A stretch of DNA of 64,000 bases, taken from positions 434,001 to 498,000 of the forward strand of contig JAGTJM010000014.1 in the NCBI GenBank assembly GCA_020747015.1. The letters are read 5' to 3'. Positions 44,698 through 55,966 of the stretch are shown piece by piece. Within the stretch, counting starts at the first letter, position 1. Each line of letters opens with the position of its first letter. Source of the stretch: Pyrenochaeta sp. MPI-SDFR-AT-0127. Lineage: Eukaryota; Ascomycota; Dothideomycetes; Pleosporales; Cucurbitariaceae. The position numbers were made by a program, and so were the translations under genes. The notes beneath the pieces were generated by a model. It searched no databases. It saw nothing but the letters and a program-made list of their open reading frames with translations, and had not been told where the DNA came from.

Positions 44698-45911
44698 ATG
44701 GACGATTTCAACAGCGAGACGGACAGTGACTACACAAGCTATTGGCGCGATTGGGTAGGTACCTTGACTTGACATATCACTCCACTTTGCAGCCACTTCA
44801 CTGGACTTCAACCCCACGCTTCAACATGGTGGTCCTACGCTACGACGCGGGTCGGAGGACGGTCATGATTGCCTGGTACGTCGGCACCGTGCCACAAACA
44901 AATCATGGCTCTGATACAGCACCAGCCCAAGGTGTTGCCCCCAAGGCTACGTCGCAGTTGTTAAATGTCGGCATATCGCTGAAAGGACCACCTTCCCCGT
45001 CCTCCACTTCACACGACCCTGGTCTCCAGCAACAGTCTTAATGTCCAAAGACTGGCCATGTTTCATCAGCCGCACGATTGGAGAGCCTCGAAGTGTAGAC
45101 ATGAATGAATACATGGCCAGAGCTGATGCTGACTTTGAAGTAGTTTATATCATCACGAGGAAACGAATACTTCTGCGAAATTGATGAAGAATACCTTACC
45201 GACCGCTTCAACCTCACCGGCCTGAACACGGAGGTTCAGTATTACCAGTACGCACTTGACCTTGTAACCGACGTATTCGACTTCGACTGCGATGATGATA
45301 TGCGAGAACAAATTGAAAAGTCAGCGCGACATCTGTATGGACTGGTACACGCGAGATATATTGTCACAACTAGGGGTTTGGCAAAGATGGTACGTTAGGT
45401 CCTTCGCGGCTTCAAGCTCGAAATGGCCTTGCCTGACCCTCCGCAGCTCGAGAAATTCAAGAAGTCAGATTTCGGCAAATGTCCGCGCGTAATGTGCGAA
45501 TCACAACCCCTCCTACCAATGGGCCAGTCGGACGTTCCCAACACATCACCTGTGAAGCTGTACTGCGCACGCTGCGAGGACCTCTACAACCCAAAGTCCT
45601 CAAGACACGCCGTTATTGACGGCGCTTATTTCGGTACCTCCTTTCACAACATCCTCTTCCAAGTGTATCCTGCAATGCTCCCACCAAAATCGCAACGGCG
45701 ATACGAGCCGCGCGTATTCGGATTTAAAGTACACGCGGCGGCGGCGTTATCGAGGTGGCAAACAGAACAGCGAGACCAGATGAAGGACAGATTAAAGCCC
45801 TTGAAGATAGACACAGGATTTGAGGATGAGGACGAGGAGCTTGAGGACGATGAAGAGGATGACGACATGGAGGTGCAAGGTGGGGAAGAAGCAGCGGCCG
45901 TGCAACTATGA
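44698..45911 (+). CDS. CKB1: Casein kinase 2 regulatory beta subunit
   Basis: The regulatory dimer subunit of CK2, 255 residues, exons 44698-44754, 45144-45389 and 45447-45911. Exon 1 encodes an acidic start, MDDFNSETDSDY, ending at WRDW. A 389-bp intron then leads to FISSRGNEYFCEIDEEYL, so the WF core sequence is split by the intron. The zinc ribbon that mediates dimerisation is CPRVMC...YCARC. A long acidic tail (EDEDEELEDDEEDDD) resembles yeast Ckb1 more than Ckb2, but the split between the two is uncertain. The intron is unusually long for this window, where most are near 50 bp. Confidence 0.93.
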
Positions 45912-46650
45912 TAGTTGCTTCACAAAGTACCAGTAGGTGCATCATGGATTAGCCAGGGTGGGATACGGCATCCCTTGGGATCAGCATGGGTATAGCGATA
46001 GGCGTCATGGTTGGGTAAGGCAGTACTTGGTAATACCACAATGCGTTCCGTTACTCCAGAGCCCAAATACTGGCCTGCCCATTATTTGATCAATGCCACA
46101 TTCTTTGTGTCCCCAGAGGCAAAGATCCAGTAAGCCCAGTCGACGTGGTGCTGACATGCAGATCCAAACAATCCATCCAACAGCGGTCGCACACGAATTT
46201 GATGTCCGAAGGCTCAGCATTATTTCACAAGACAGGAGGAAAGCGTTAGGGGCATGGGGTGCAAGTCTTTTTTTGAATGAACGAAGGGGTATCTCTCTTT
46301 CTCATTTCCATAATCCAAACAATCATCATGTCACATCAAAAGTCCTAATGACCAAAACAACAAACGCTACATAGCAATGACATGCTCCAACAAAATAGTG
46401 GGGGGGAAAAAGTGAAGGTATCCAACAAAGCCCGCTCGTGCAACAAATGGGGCAGACCAAAAAAGACCCATGGGTATTACAAAGATCCAGTGCTGATGCT
46501 GCTCGATAAGAGTGAAAAATAGGGAAGCGGTCGAATCCAGATATGAAGAAGAGAAAATAGAGAAGACAAAAACGCCGCGCAATGCGATAAACCCAACCGT
46601 CAGTATTCCAAAAAAAAAAACAGGTTGAAAAAGGCCCTTTCAATAAACAC
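45912..46650. other. Convergent 3' region CK2 beta / giant repetitive gene
   Basis: 739 bp between two convergent stop codons. A-rich and G-rich short runs occur around 46400 and 46610. No gene seen. Confidence 0.45.
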
Positions 46651-49600
46651 CTAGAATCCAGCGATCTTCTTGAACCAACTTCCTCTCTTTCCGCCGGCAC
46701 CAGTACCGCCATTGTCCAGGGCAGGTCTGCCATCCCAGGTACGCACTGGCTGCTCTTCATATGCGGGCAGTGCATAGCTCTTACGCCTGGACTCTTTCCT
46801 CCTCTCTTTATCTTCATCGCCGCCCCTCGTGCTCTCGTAATGACTCTGTCGACGATGGCTCTTGCGATCTCTATCTGCGCGGTCTCGGTCGCGGTCGCGC
46901 TCTTTGTCGGCACGTTCGCCGCGCTCCTTGTCGCGCTTGGCACCTCTACGACCTGCAATGCGGAGGCGAATGTCTTCATCCTGTGAAGGTGTTTCTTCAT
47001 CGTCAGGGGCATCGCGTGCTCCAGGTGGAGGGTCGAGGACAGTCTCAGAGATGGGTGGAGGCAGAGGTGGTTCGTTGGAGAGGGACTCGACCCAAGATGA
47101 CGTCTTGTCGGGGCCTCTGTTTATGTAAGGCTGATTTTCCTCCTCTCGTGCAGCGCGCGAACTGCGATGCTTGGAGCGCTGTTGGCTGGCACCATTTCGC
47201 TCGTCGAAGTAGTCTACAATAGGTTCTCCGTTGGTGGGTACTGGGAACTCTGAGTTCCGTCTTGCGGCACGGCGTTCTTCGTGGCGACGGCGACGTTCAG
47301 TGTCATCATCTAGGTGGGAACGGCGGCGGTCAGTGTGCGGGCGAGAGGACTCGTGCTCCTTGTCTTTGCGTCGTGAGGAGCGGTGTTCGCGGTCCTTATC
47401 CTCTGTTGGCTTGCGCTCACTTCGTGCCTTGCGTCTCTCCTCCTTTTCAGCCATGCGACGCAGCTCTTCTTCAGCCTGTCTGTTGCGACGCTCTAGCTCA
47501 GCCATCTGGCGAGCTTTCTTGTCGGCGAGAGTTGCGCGCTCGTTGTCACGGTCGCGTTCACGGCGACGCTCAGCCTTGCCCTCGGCTTCTTCGAGTTCAG
47601 CACGTCGACTTCCTTTATCTGCGTCTCGCCTAGCTCTGCGTTCTGCTCGTCTTGCCTCGCGCTCAGGGTCGAGTTCGGCGCTGCCGTTCGCGCCGCCGTT
47701 TGCGCCTGAGACCATGAAATCAGCCTCGTCTGGCACGCGTGAAGAGCGGCGGACACTGCGGCGCTCATGTCGCAACCGTTTGGCTTCATCTTCAGTCATG
47801 CCACCGGCGGTGGTAGATCGCTTGCGGCGTCTGCGCTCATCTTCTGTCTCGTAAGCAGTCCTGCGACGTTCGCGACGGTCTTCTTCAGGTGCGCTCTTCT
47901 TGCGGCCGAAACCACCAAACATGCTCTTGAAGCCGCTGACAGCCGCAGCAGTTCCTGCGACTCCAGCAAGAGTGCCCATCGCATCCGAGTTGCCGCGATC
48001 GCGACGTGGTCGTTCCCTTTCCCGTTCTCGGCGGGGTCGTTCAGCCTCAGCTGGGGCAGGCTCCACCTCCATAGGATCGACAAAAACAGGATCGTCAGCA
48101 CTGGGCGGCGCGGTTATGACTTCTGCAGGCTGGGCTGAGTCGCGTTTTGACTTGCGACGTGACGGCTCTGGCCGGGGAGTTGGTGTAGGAGACTCATTGT
48201 CGAGCTGCTCGAGCTCATCATCTATAGGATACGGGTCCGGGACAGCTGCCACTCGGTTAGTTCCGTGCCATTGCTTACGCCTCCGCCAGCCAATGATGCG
48301 CCGACGTTTTTTAGTGGGGAAGTGCTTACCTCTGGCCTTGCCCCTGTCCCTAGTACTTGACTTGCGTGAAGAGCTCTTCATTCCCATGACTTTTGCCGCC
48401 TTTGAGGAGACCTTGACGTCAGTATCTGTCTGCGGTGGCGACATCATCGCAGCGTCCTGGTCGATAGATGCGCGGCGAGAGAGTGTTTTTGGTGTCGCTG
48501 AAGTTCGTTGCGTCTTGGAGCGAGATGGCGGAGGCGGCCCAACGCCAAAGAGGGAACCCAATCCTGTGGAAGCGCGTGTGGATTTTGAGCGTGACATTGT
48601 CGGCGCCTTTGCAATCGAAATTTTATCAGATCCTGACGACCGTGACTTGGCATCGTTGTCCCGTGTCGATGAAGTTCGCACCGACTTTGAACGGCTCATA
48701 CTGGGCTTCACAGCTGCGGCACTGCTTGCTGTATCTTCACCACCAGATTTCGTTCGCGGTCTGGTCCTAGCTGCAGCCGCACCTGCCCCCCAGAATCCCC
48801 AAGATCCAGCTGCCCCATTGCGATTTACCTTCGCACGCTCTTTCTTGGGTGAGTCTGTCTTTGGCTCTAGCACTGGTTCAGGCGGCGGTGTAGGCGGTTT
48901 AGCTAGAGCTTCCTCGGTGTCCATTGGAGCATCGTCGAAGTCCAGCAAATCACGTTCTTCGTTGATATCTTCGGCAATAGCTTCAGGCTCGGGCTCCAGT
49001 TCAGGCTCTGGTGGTGGAGGAGGCGGCGGCGGCGGAGCTTCGACAACAGGTATCGCTCTCGATTTGCTGCTCTTCTTGAGCTTCTTTGATTTCTTTTCGG
49101 GGACAACAATGACAGGCTCAGGTTCCGGTTCCGGTTCCGGTTCGGGCTCGGGCTCGGGCTCGATAAGAGGCTCAGGCTCTTCAGGTGGTGAATTGCCCAA
49201 GTCAATCAGGTCCATCTCATCGTCCATGGGAAAGCCGCCGGGTACTGGGGATCTCCTCGTGAGGACCTCAGTGGGTGCTGGATCAGGCTCGGGAATCACA
49301 AGTGGAGGGTCTGCCTCGAATTTTGACTTCTTAGACTTCTTCTCCTTCTTGGAGGACTTCTTAGGAGTCGGTTCGATAACTTCGACGGCTGGAGGCTCGG
49401 GTTCGGGCTCAGGTGGGGGCTCTTCAATCACAGGTTCTGGTTCCGGTTCGGGCTCCGGTTCGATATATTTATCCCTCTTGCTCCTTGAGGTCAAACCAGA
49501 CTTAGACTTCTTGGATGATTTTGTTGCCTTAGGCGGAGGGTCGTCAGCAACCGGAGGTTCTGGATCATTCGGAGGCTCTTCGGGAATCAGCTCCTCTGGG

Positions 49601-52600
49601 GCTGACTCAGCGATTATAATAGGTTCCTCCACCTTCGGTTCAACCTTTTTGGTTTTGCGAAGAGAGATTCCCCATGTACTTCCCCAGCCGCCCCCAGATG
49701 TTTCCTCTTTCGATGGTTCCTCTTTCGGTACTTCCATCCCCAGCTCGGCCAAGAGTTGATCTGCAGGCACGTCCTTCACGAGATCCAGGAGATCATCGTC
49801 GAGTAAATTGTCTACAGGCGGAGGCGGAGGCGGAGGTGGAAGCTCTTCCGCCACACCCCTCTTCTTCTTCTTCTTCTTTTCCTTGGAAGTTACCGGTTCA
49901 AGTACTAGGCCTTGTTCTTCTGCAATCCGGGCGAACTCTGCTTCCTCTGCCTCCTTTTGAGCCCTCTCGGCGGCCTCAGCGGCCTCCCTCGCTTCTGCCT
50001 CCTTGGCCTCTGCCTCCAGCCTCTCTTGCTCCTCTTTGGCCTTCTTCTCCTTGGCCTCGCGCTCGCGTTTCTGTTTAGAGGTTTCCTTCTTCTTCGAGCC
50101 AAAGAGGCCCCAGCCGGAACTCTCCTTTGCCTTTGCCTCTTCAGCTTCAATGCGAGCTTTCTCAGCAGCCTCCTCGGCTTCAATGCGGGCCTTTTCGGCC
50201 GCTTCTGCAGCTTCAGCAGCCTCAGCAGCTTCGCGGTCCAGTCGCTCCTGTTCTTCAGCAGCAGCACGTGCAGCTTCTTCGGCTTCTTGACGCTCCTTTT
50301 CTTCTTTCTCTACCCTTTCCTGTTCTTCTCTCTTCTCACGAGCCTTTCTCTCCTTTGTGGTTTCCGTCTTCTTCAACTTCGCACCCCAGAGAGAGCCCCA
50401 CCCCGAGCTTTTGGGTGCTTCCTCTTCTTCTTTTCTCTTCCGCTCCTCCTCTTCCTCTTTCAGCCTCTTCTCTTCCTCTTCAGCTGCAATTCGAGCTGCC
50501 TCAGCTACCTCGGCCTCCTCGGCCTCAATGCGTGCTTGCTCGGCCGCAGCTGCTTCTTCAGCTTCACGAGCAAGCTGTTCTTCTTCTTCCTTCTCTGCAG
50601 CTTCCTTTTCGAGACGCTCCTGCTCTTCTCTTTCTTTCTTCTCCCGCTTCTCGCGCGCCTTTTTCTCGCTTGAAGATTCCTTCTTAGAAGACTTGGACGA
50701 TGAACCACCCAAAGCACCCCAGAGACTGCTAGATTTCGTGGACTCTTTTTCCTTCTTGTCCTTTTTGTCTTTCTTTTCCTCTATAACTACCTCCACTGGA
50801 GGCTCCACTGGAGGCGGGTCATCGTCAAGTGAGATGAGATCTTCAAAGGTGTCCTTTATTGACTTTGAAGTTGACTCCTTCGATATCGTCTTGGTAAGAG
50901 TGTCGTCTGCAGCCTCGCCTTTCTTCTTCTTTTTCTTCTTCGAGGAGGTGGCAGCATAGCCCCAGATATCGTCCTCTTCGACCTTCTCTTCTTCGGCTGG
51001 CGGAGGTGCCTCGATCTCCTTCAATGGGGGAAGCTCTGGTACTAGATCGTCTAGAGGTGCACTCGATGCACTTGCGCCTTTCTTTGACTTCTTCCCTTTC
51101 TTGCCAATATTGAAGGCGGCGCTGCCCCATGGATCATCTTCATCCGGTTTCTGAACTGGGATTGTGGTGTCTTCGATGACTTCCACAGGCACGTCTTTCT
51201 TAGAGTCCTTCTTTTTCTTCTTACCCCAAGATGGAGCTCCCCACTCCTCCTCTTCCTCTTCCTTGGGCTCTTCGACAGCAACAGGCTCTTGCACAGACAC
51301 TAGCTCCTCGACAACTAGCTCCGGTTCAGGTTCAAGCGGTGGTTCGGGCTCAACAATTTTACCCTTCTTCTTTTTCTTTGAGCCTCCCCAAATCGAACTC
51401 AACCCCCAATCCGTGCTCTCCTTCTTCTCTTCCTTTTTGACCTCTTCAACGATCACTTCAGGCTCCGGCTCCGGCTCGGGTTCAGGGTCTATTAGTGGAT
51501 GAGACTCGAGTACGGGCTCTTCCTCCTTCGGAGGGTCAGGAACGATTGCAGCTACCGAACCCTTCTTGCCCTTCTTGCTCTTCTTTGCGACAGTCGGGGT
51601 TGCACCCCAATCGTCCCAGCCATCAGCTGCCTTCTCTTCAGCGGGAGGGGTAGGCTCTGGCTCAGGCACGACTTCCGGTTCAGGCGGCGGCGGTGGTGGG
51701 GGTGGAAGCTCTTCAATTACTGGTTCAGCTTTTGAACCCTTTTTCTTCTTTTTCTTGCTAGTAGTCGGTGCTGCACTCCCCCAATCAGCGAAAAGGTCTT
51801 CGTCTTTCTTCTTGGCCTTCTCAGCTTCCGCGGCGGCAGCGGCAGCGGCAGCAGCAGCCTCTTCCTCTTCTACTCGCTTCTTTTCGGCCTCTTCCTCTTC
51901 CGCTCGTATACGCTCGGCCTCTTCCTCTTCTTGTCTCTTCAGTTCTGCCGCCTCCTCTTCCTCCTTCAGCCGTTTAGCGTCTTCTTCTTCTTTGGCCTTG
52001 GCTTCATCTTTCATCTTCTTCTCGAGCTTCTTCCTCTGTGACTTGCTCAGCCCTGCAAACGGATCAACAGCGGGAACTTCTTCCTTAGGCGGCTCCGGCT
52101 CTGGGGTAGGTTCTGGTTCTGGCTCTGGCTCTGGCTCTGGTTCTGGCTCAGCAGGAGGTGGAGGAGGTTCCTCGACCTTGGGCTCCTCCTTCGCACCCTT
52201 CTTGCCTTTCTTTTTCTTAGTAGTAGTCGCGGTCCCAGCCCATCCTCCGCTGGCCCATGGGTCCTCCTCCTTAACAGGCTCTGGTTCTGGCTCTGGCTCG
52301 ACTACTGGCTCCGGTTCTGGTTCAGGTGGCGGGACTTCCTCAACAACGCCCTTCTTTTTCTTCTTCTTTTCCTTGTCTTTTGCACTGCCAAATGTGAAAT
52401 TCCATGCATCATCCTCTTCTTTCTTTGCGGGCTCAGGTTCAGGGATTGTGACTGGTTCGTCTGGAACCGAATCATCGATTAAGGCGCCTTTCTTTCCCTT
52501 CTTCTTCGACTTGACTGGTCCAGCGCTGAAGTTCCAGCCATCGTCTTCGACTAGCTTCTCCCCCGCTGCCGGAGCAGTATCCGTCGAACCTTTGAACGCA

Positions 52601-54222
52601 TCAAAGTCGAAGTCGAATCCGGATGAATCTTTTTTCTTCTTGTCTGACGAATCCCAGGGGTTATCGCCTCCGTTCGCGTCTTTCGAGCCGTCAAGCGAAG
52701 AATCGAAGCCCCAAGTTGCTTTATTCGACGAACTCCAACCAGCAGACCAGTTTCCCAGTGCAGGAAGCCCAAATCCAGATTTTGTCGTTCCTGTATCGCC
52801 AAAGTTCATGTCAATTTTTGGGACACCGCCGTCGTCAAGGTTGATTTCGTCAAATGTGGTTGCTGGTTCTGGAGGGGGTGGAGGTGGTGGAGGCACGGGC
52901 TCAGCTGTCTATCGTGAGATTAGCGCTGCAACGTGTAATCAACTAGCCGAAATTACCAACCTTCCCCTTTTTATTCTTCTTCTTCTTGCCAGTGCCTCCA
53001 AACGATGCCCAGTCATCATTGTTTGGAGTTGAGTCCGCCCAGCTGAGGTCAGCCGCTGCGCTTGTCGCCGCGGCGGCGGCGGCGGCTGCTGCTGCCTCAG
53101 CGGCTGCTGCATCCTCTTCTTCCTTCTTCTTGCGCTCTGCTTCCTCTTCTGCTTCCTTTGCCAACCGCTCTTCTTCCTCCTTTTTCAACCGCTCCTCTTC
53201 CTCCTTCTCCTTTTTGGTCTTCTTCTTATCCTTCTTACCTGTGCCCGCATTATCCGAGCCATCTTCCCCTTTATCCCCGCCCCCTCCTTCTCCGCCATCG
53301 CCACCCCCTGCCCCACCATCCGCGGGAGGATCGCCTCCGCTATTGTCGCCACTGCCCGCAGCTTCTTCTTCCTTTTTCTTTTCTCCGTCATCAACTGGGG
53401 TAGGCGCTTTTTTGGCAGCGCTTTTGTTGTTCTTCTTCTTCGCATGAGATTTGATTCCAGCTTCGCAGTAGCCAAAATCGATATCCACATGTAAGGACTT
53501 CTCGTCCATGAAGAGTGAAGGTGTTGGAGACGTATTGTTACTTAATCTTAGGCAGCGCGGAACATCTGAGCATATAGAGGCATTGAGAGAAGGAAAAGGT
53601 GAGTAGTTTGGCGTTTGCGCCGTGGCCAGCGCATCCGTCGACGTGTAGTCAGGTGGTGAATCTGCGACGGAGTCATCGTAGGAAGGCGGCGGTGTTCCAT
53701 AGCTGTGAGTTGCTGTCCTCCAGAGCTCTGGAGAAGGTACAGGCGTTGGTGGAAGGAGATTAGAAAGCTGAGTCGCAAGATTGTGAAACTGGAGTCTGTC
53801 AGATATTGAACTGTGCGGGAGAATTGCAAACAATAGAGTGTGTGACTTATTCGCACTCGAAGATTGAAAATGTGGGGTAAATGTGACCAAAAACGGGGAG
53901 AAAGCGACCAAACAAAAGAGTGTCGTCATACCGAGATTGAGCTCCAGTCTGCTCTCTTCTTCCCAGTGTCGCGGCGTTCCAGCCGATCCAGCGCATGGAA
54001 TATATCATCGATCAACTCAGCTATGGGCTCGTCATTCTCAGACTCCCATGCTGCTATGCTCCCAGCGGTGTAGCTGCTTGCCTCACACGCACTCGTACAC
54101 AGCAACTCCTCGCTCTTTCTACTCATGGCACTTTCAGCCAATCCAGTCCTCGAGGGCGGCCGGGTCCTTCGTCTCGCAGATGGCGCGGCGGCGGCGGCGC
54201 GGCGAGAGCTGGCGGGGGACAT
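46651..54222 (-). CDS. Giant modular low-complexity protein with WG / poly-Lys / Pro-Glu repeats
   Basis: Predicted to be about 2430 residues. Exons are 54222-53932, 53788-52961, 52908-48330 and 48245-46651. The N-terminus has a helical segment (AELIDDIFHALDRLE) and a conserved-looking stretch, LSNLLPPTPVPSPELWRT, then SYGTPPPSYDDS. The middle ~1300 residues repeat one plan at least 13 times: acidic lead, a Trp-Gly core (DDGWNF, ADWGSA, SSGWGSLWG), a lysine run, then Pro/Glu linkers (EPEPEP, PPPPPP). Three long Ala/Glu/Arg-rich coiled coils interrupt it. The C-terminal ~600 residues are Arg/Ser/Asp-rich and end KRGSWFKKIAGF. No catalytic or membrane motif is seen. The 84-bp third intron lacks stops, so retention adds 28 residues. 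Start 54126 is an alternative. I recall fungal homologues automatically named LPXTG-domain proteins; no LPXTG was evident here. Confidence 0.85.
49115..49162. repeat. 6-bp tandem repeat encoding Glu-Pro
   Basis: Eight tandem 6-bp units of GGTTCC/GGCTCG type on the plus strand, encoding (Glu-Pro)n on the minus strand inside the giant gene. The repeat is coding and frame-preserving, so unit gain or loss would change length only. Confidence 0.8.
52109..52150. repeat. 6-bp tandem repeat encoding Glu-Pro
   Basis: About seven tandem GGTTCT/GGCTCT units on the plus strand, again encoding Glu-Pro pairs on the minus strand of the giant gene. The third bases vary between units, so it is an imperfect and probably older array. 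Confidence 0.8.
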
Positions 54223-55966
54223 TGTGCGAGTATCTTGAGACGCGCAAACAGAAGGAGCAGGGCGGAGGTAGGCACATGAGCGCTCGTGCGAAACCGCAAG
54301 TTGTGGCGCGGCAAGTGGGCGAGGCGGTGGGCAAGAGTGGAGGCTGCGACGACGGTGGCAGTGGTGGTGGGTGTACTGCTGCCGGTCTCGAGCGTGCTAC
54401 CCTGGTGGTACAAGGCAAGCAAAAATGAAGACGCTGTACAAGCGGATGTAGCGATGCCAATCCAGGGCCAAGTAGCCCTGTAGGACTATTATTCTCCGAT
54501 GGGGCAATGCAATCAGCAAAGGCTGAGGCCAAAAGGTGCTCGTGGCAAGGCACAGAAGCAATGCAGCAAGGACGCAGGTCTGCAGGTCAGCAGCAAGCTT
54601 TCAGATGGCAGCGGGAAGGGGAGCAGGCGTCGCGAGTGGTCACAAGGGCTCAAGAGAGGAGTGGGTGGATGGATTTCCGCAGCGCCAATCGTTATCGGCG
54701 TCAAATGGCCTCTCCTCCTTGCTCGCACCAAGCCTGTTGAAGCGTCTGATTCGTTTCATCCACCTCGTCACACACAGACGCCCGGACCTGCAGGCGGAAA
54801 TGTCCAAAAATGAGGGGTGGCTTGTTCGAGGGGCACTCACCCGGTTCTGGGGGAGGCAAAAGGTAGGGGGAGCAGTAGGGTCTCTCGCCGGAGGGCAGGG
54901 TCAGGATAGGTGAGTCGTGAGATGTCAAGATGCGATCGGATGCAGGGAAAAAGAAGGATGCGCACGACGCGGGCGGGAGAGATGGTTTATCCGCTCGAGG
55001 GAAAATTTTAGGCTTAGGGCCGCAAAGGGCATTGCATGAGGGCGTGTGGTGGATGGGAAGCTGTCTTGGGTGCTTCACTATGCGAGGCCGCCGGGTGCAG
55101 CGAGGCAGCATAGCATACCCGGAACCCGCTCGTCTTTGCCTAGCACCTCTGCAACACATGTTGCCAACAATAACAAATACCCACTCTGCTGTCCGCAATT
55201 GGCTCCATGGCGGCGTGGCTGGTCGTCGTGCCCTTCACCGCCAGTCCTCAATTGCACATCCCGCCCACTGAACCGACTCGACGAGGCCAATCGCAGCGCC
55301 CGGCACCCAGCGGCGGCCTGCACGAGTGGGAGACGTGCGTTAGAGCTGCCGCATTCGCTGCTTGTCCATGTTATGGTACATGGACAACGCATACCAGTTT
55401 GACGTCTGCAGTCTGCCTCAATTGCAATGACAGCCTCCTATGTGGGGTTGTCAAACCTGTCAACCACTCCACGACAATCCTTCTATGGTTCAACCGCCTC
55501 GTGGGAGCCTCGTCATACTTCTCCCTCACATCTGCACAATGACTTTGATCTCTATATTGTACCATTCATAGCGTTAGGTTGCGTGACTCGCTCCCCAGGT
55601 GCTACTATTTGAACACATCTAGACCCAAATAAAACATGGCCGAGATGACAACAAAAAGTCCGCGAATAAGCCAGAGTCCGCAACTCCACTGCGACTCCAC
55701 TGCGACTCCACCCCCGGGTATCTATACATAAATTCGAAATATAATCGTGACCCCGCCAAACAGAAACAAAACAAGCTTGCCCAGCCGACATACAAGCCGA
55801 CCGCAAACATAAATACCCAACATTAGGAACTTATACCGCATGTGTAGAGATGAGGCCGTCTGGTACTGTAGACGAGAAGCGCTAAAACGCAGCACCGCGA
55901 GTAAACATTACCTATGCTTCAACAAAAGAGAAGAGATAAAGAAAAAAGAAAGTGAATGAATGTGCA
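54223..55966. other. 1.7-kb intergenic region
   Basis: Lies upstream of the giant gene and downstream of the 55967-58466 gene. It contains a 2.5-copy 11-bp repeat (CTCCACTGCGA) at 55684-55710. Open frames here are Arg/Ser/Cys-rich on both strands and show no motif. Confidence 0.45.

Noticed and set aside
47900..49759. A 619-codon plus-strand open frame
   Set aside because: It is antisense to the giant gene. Its Ser/Gly/Phe-rich sequence is exactly what Glu/Pro/Lys codon repeats give in reverse, and the minus strand has spliced, modular coding content.
51566..53032. A 488-codon plus-strand open frame
   Set aside because: Same cause: reverse complement of the Lys/Glu/Pro repeats of the giant gene, and it crosses that gene's splice junction.
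46651..54222. Calling the giant protein a cell-wall LPXTG-anchored protein
   Set aside because: No signal peptide at the N-terminus, no sortase-type LPXTG plus hydrophobic tail at the C-terminus; the name is only a recalled automatic label.
55684..55710. An 11-bp tandem repeat, considered as a CRISPR-like or centromere-type repeat
   Set aside because: Only 2.5 copies with no spacers; CRISPR arrays are not expected in a fungal nucleus.
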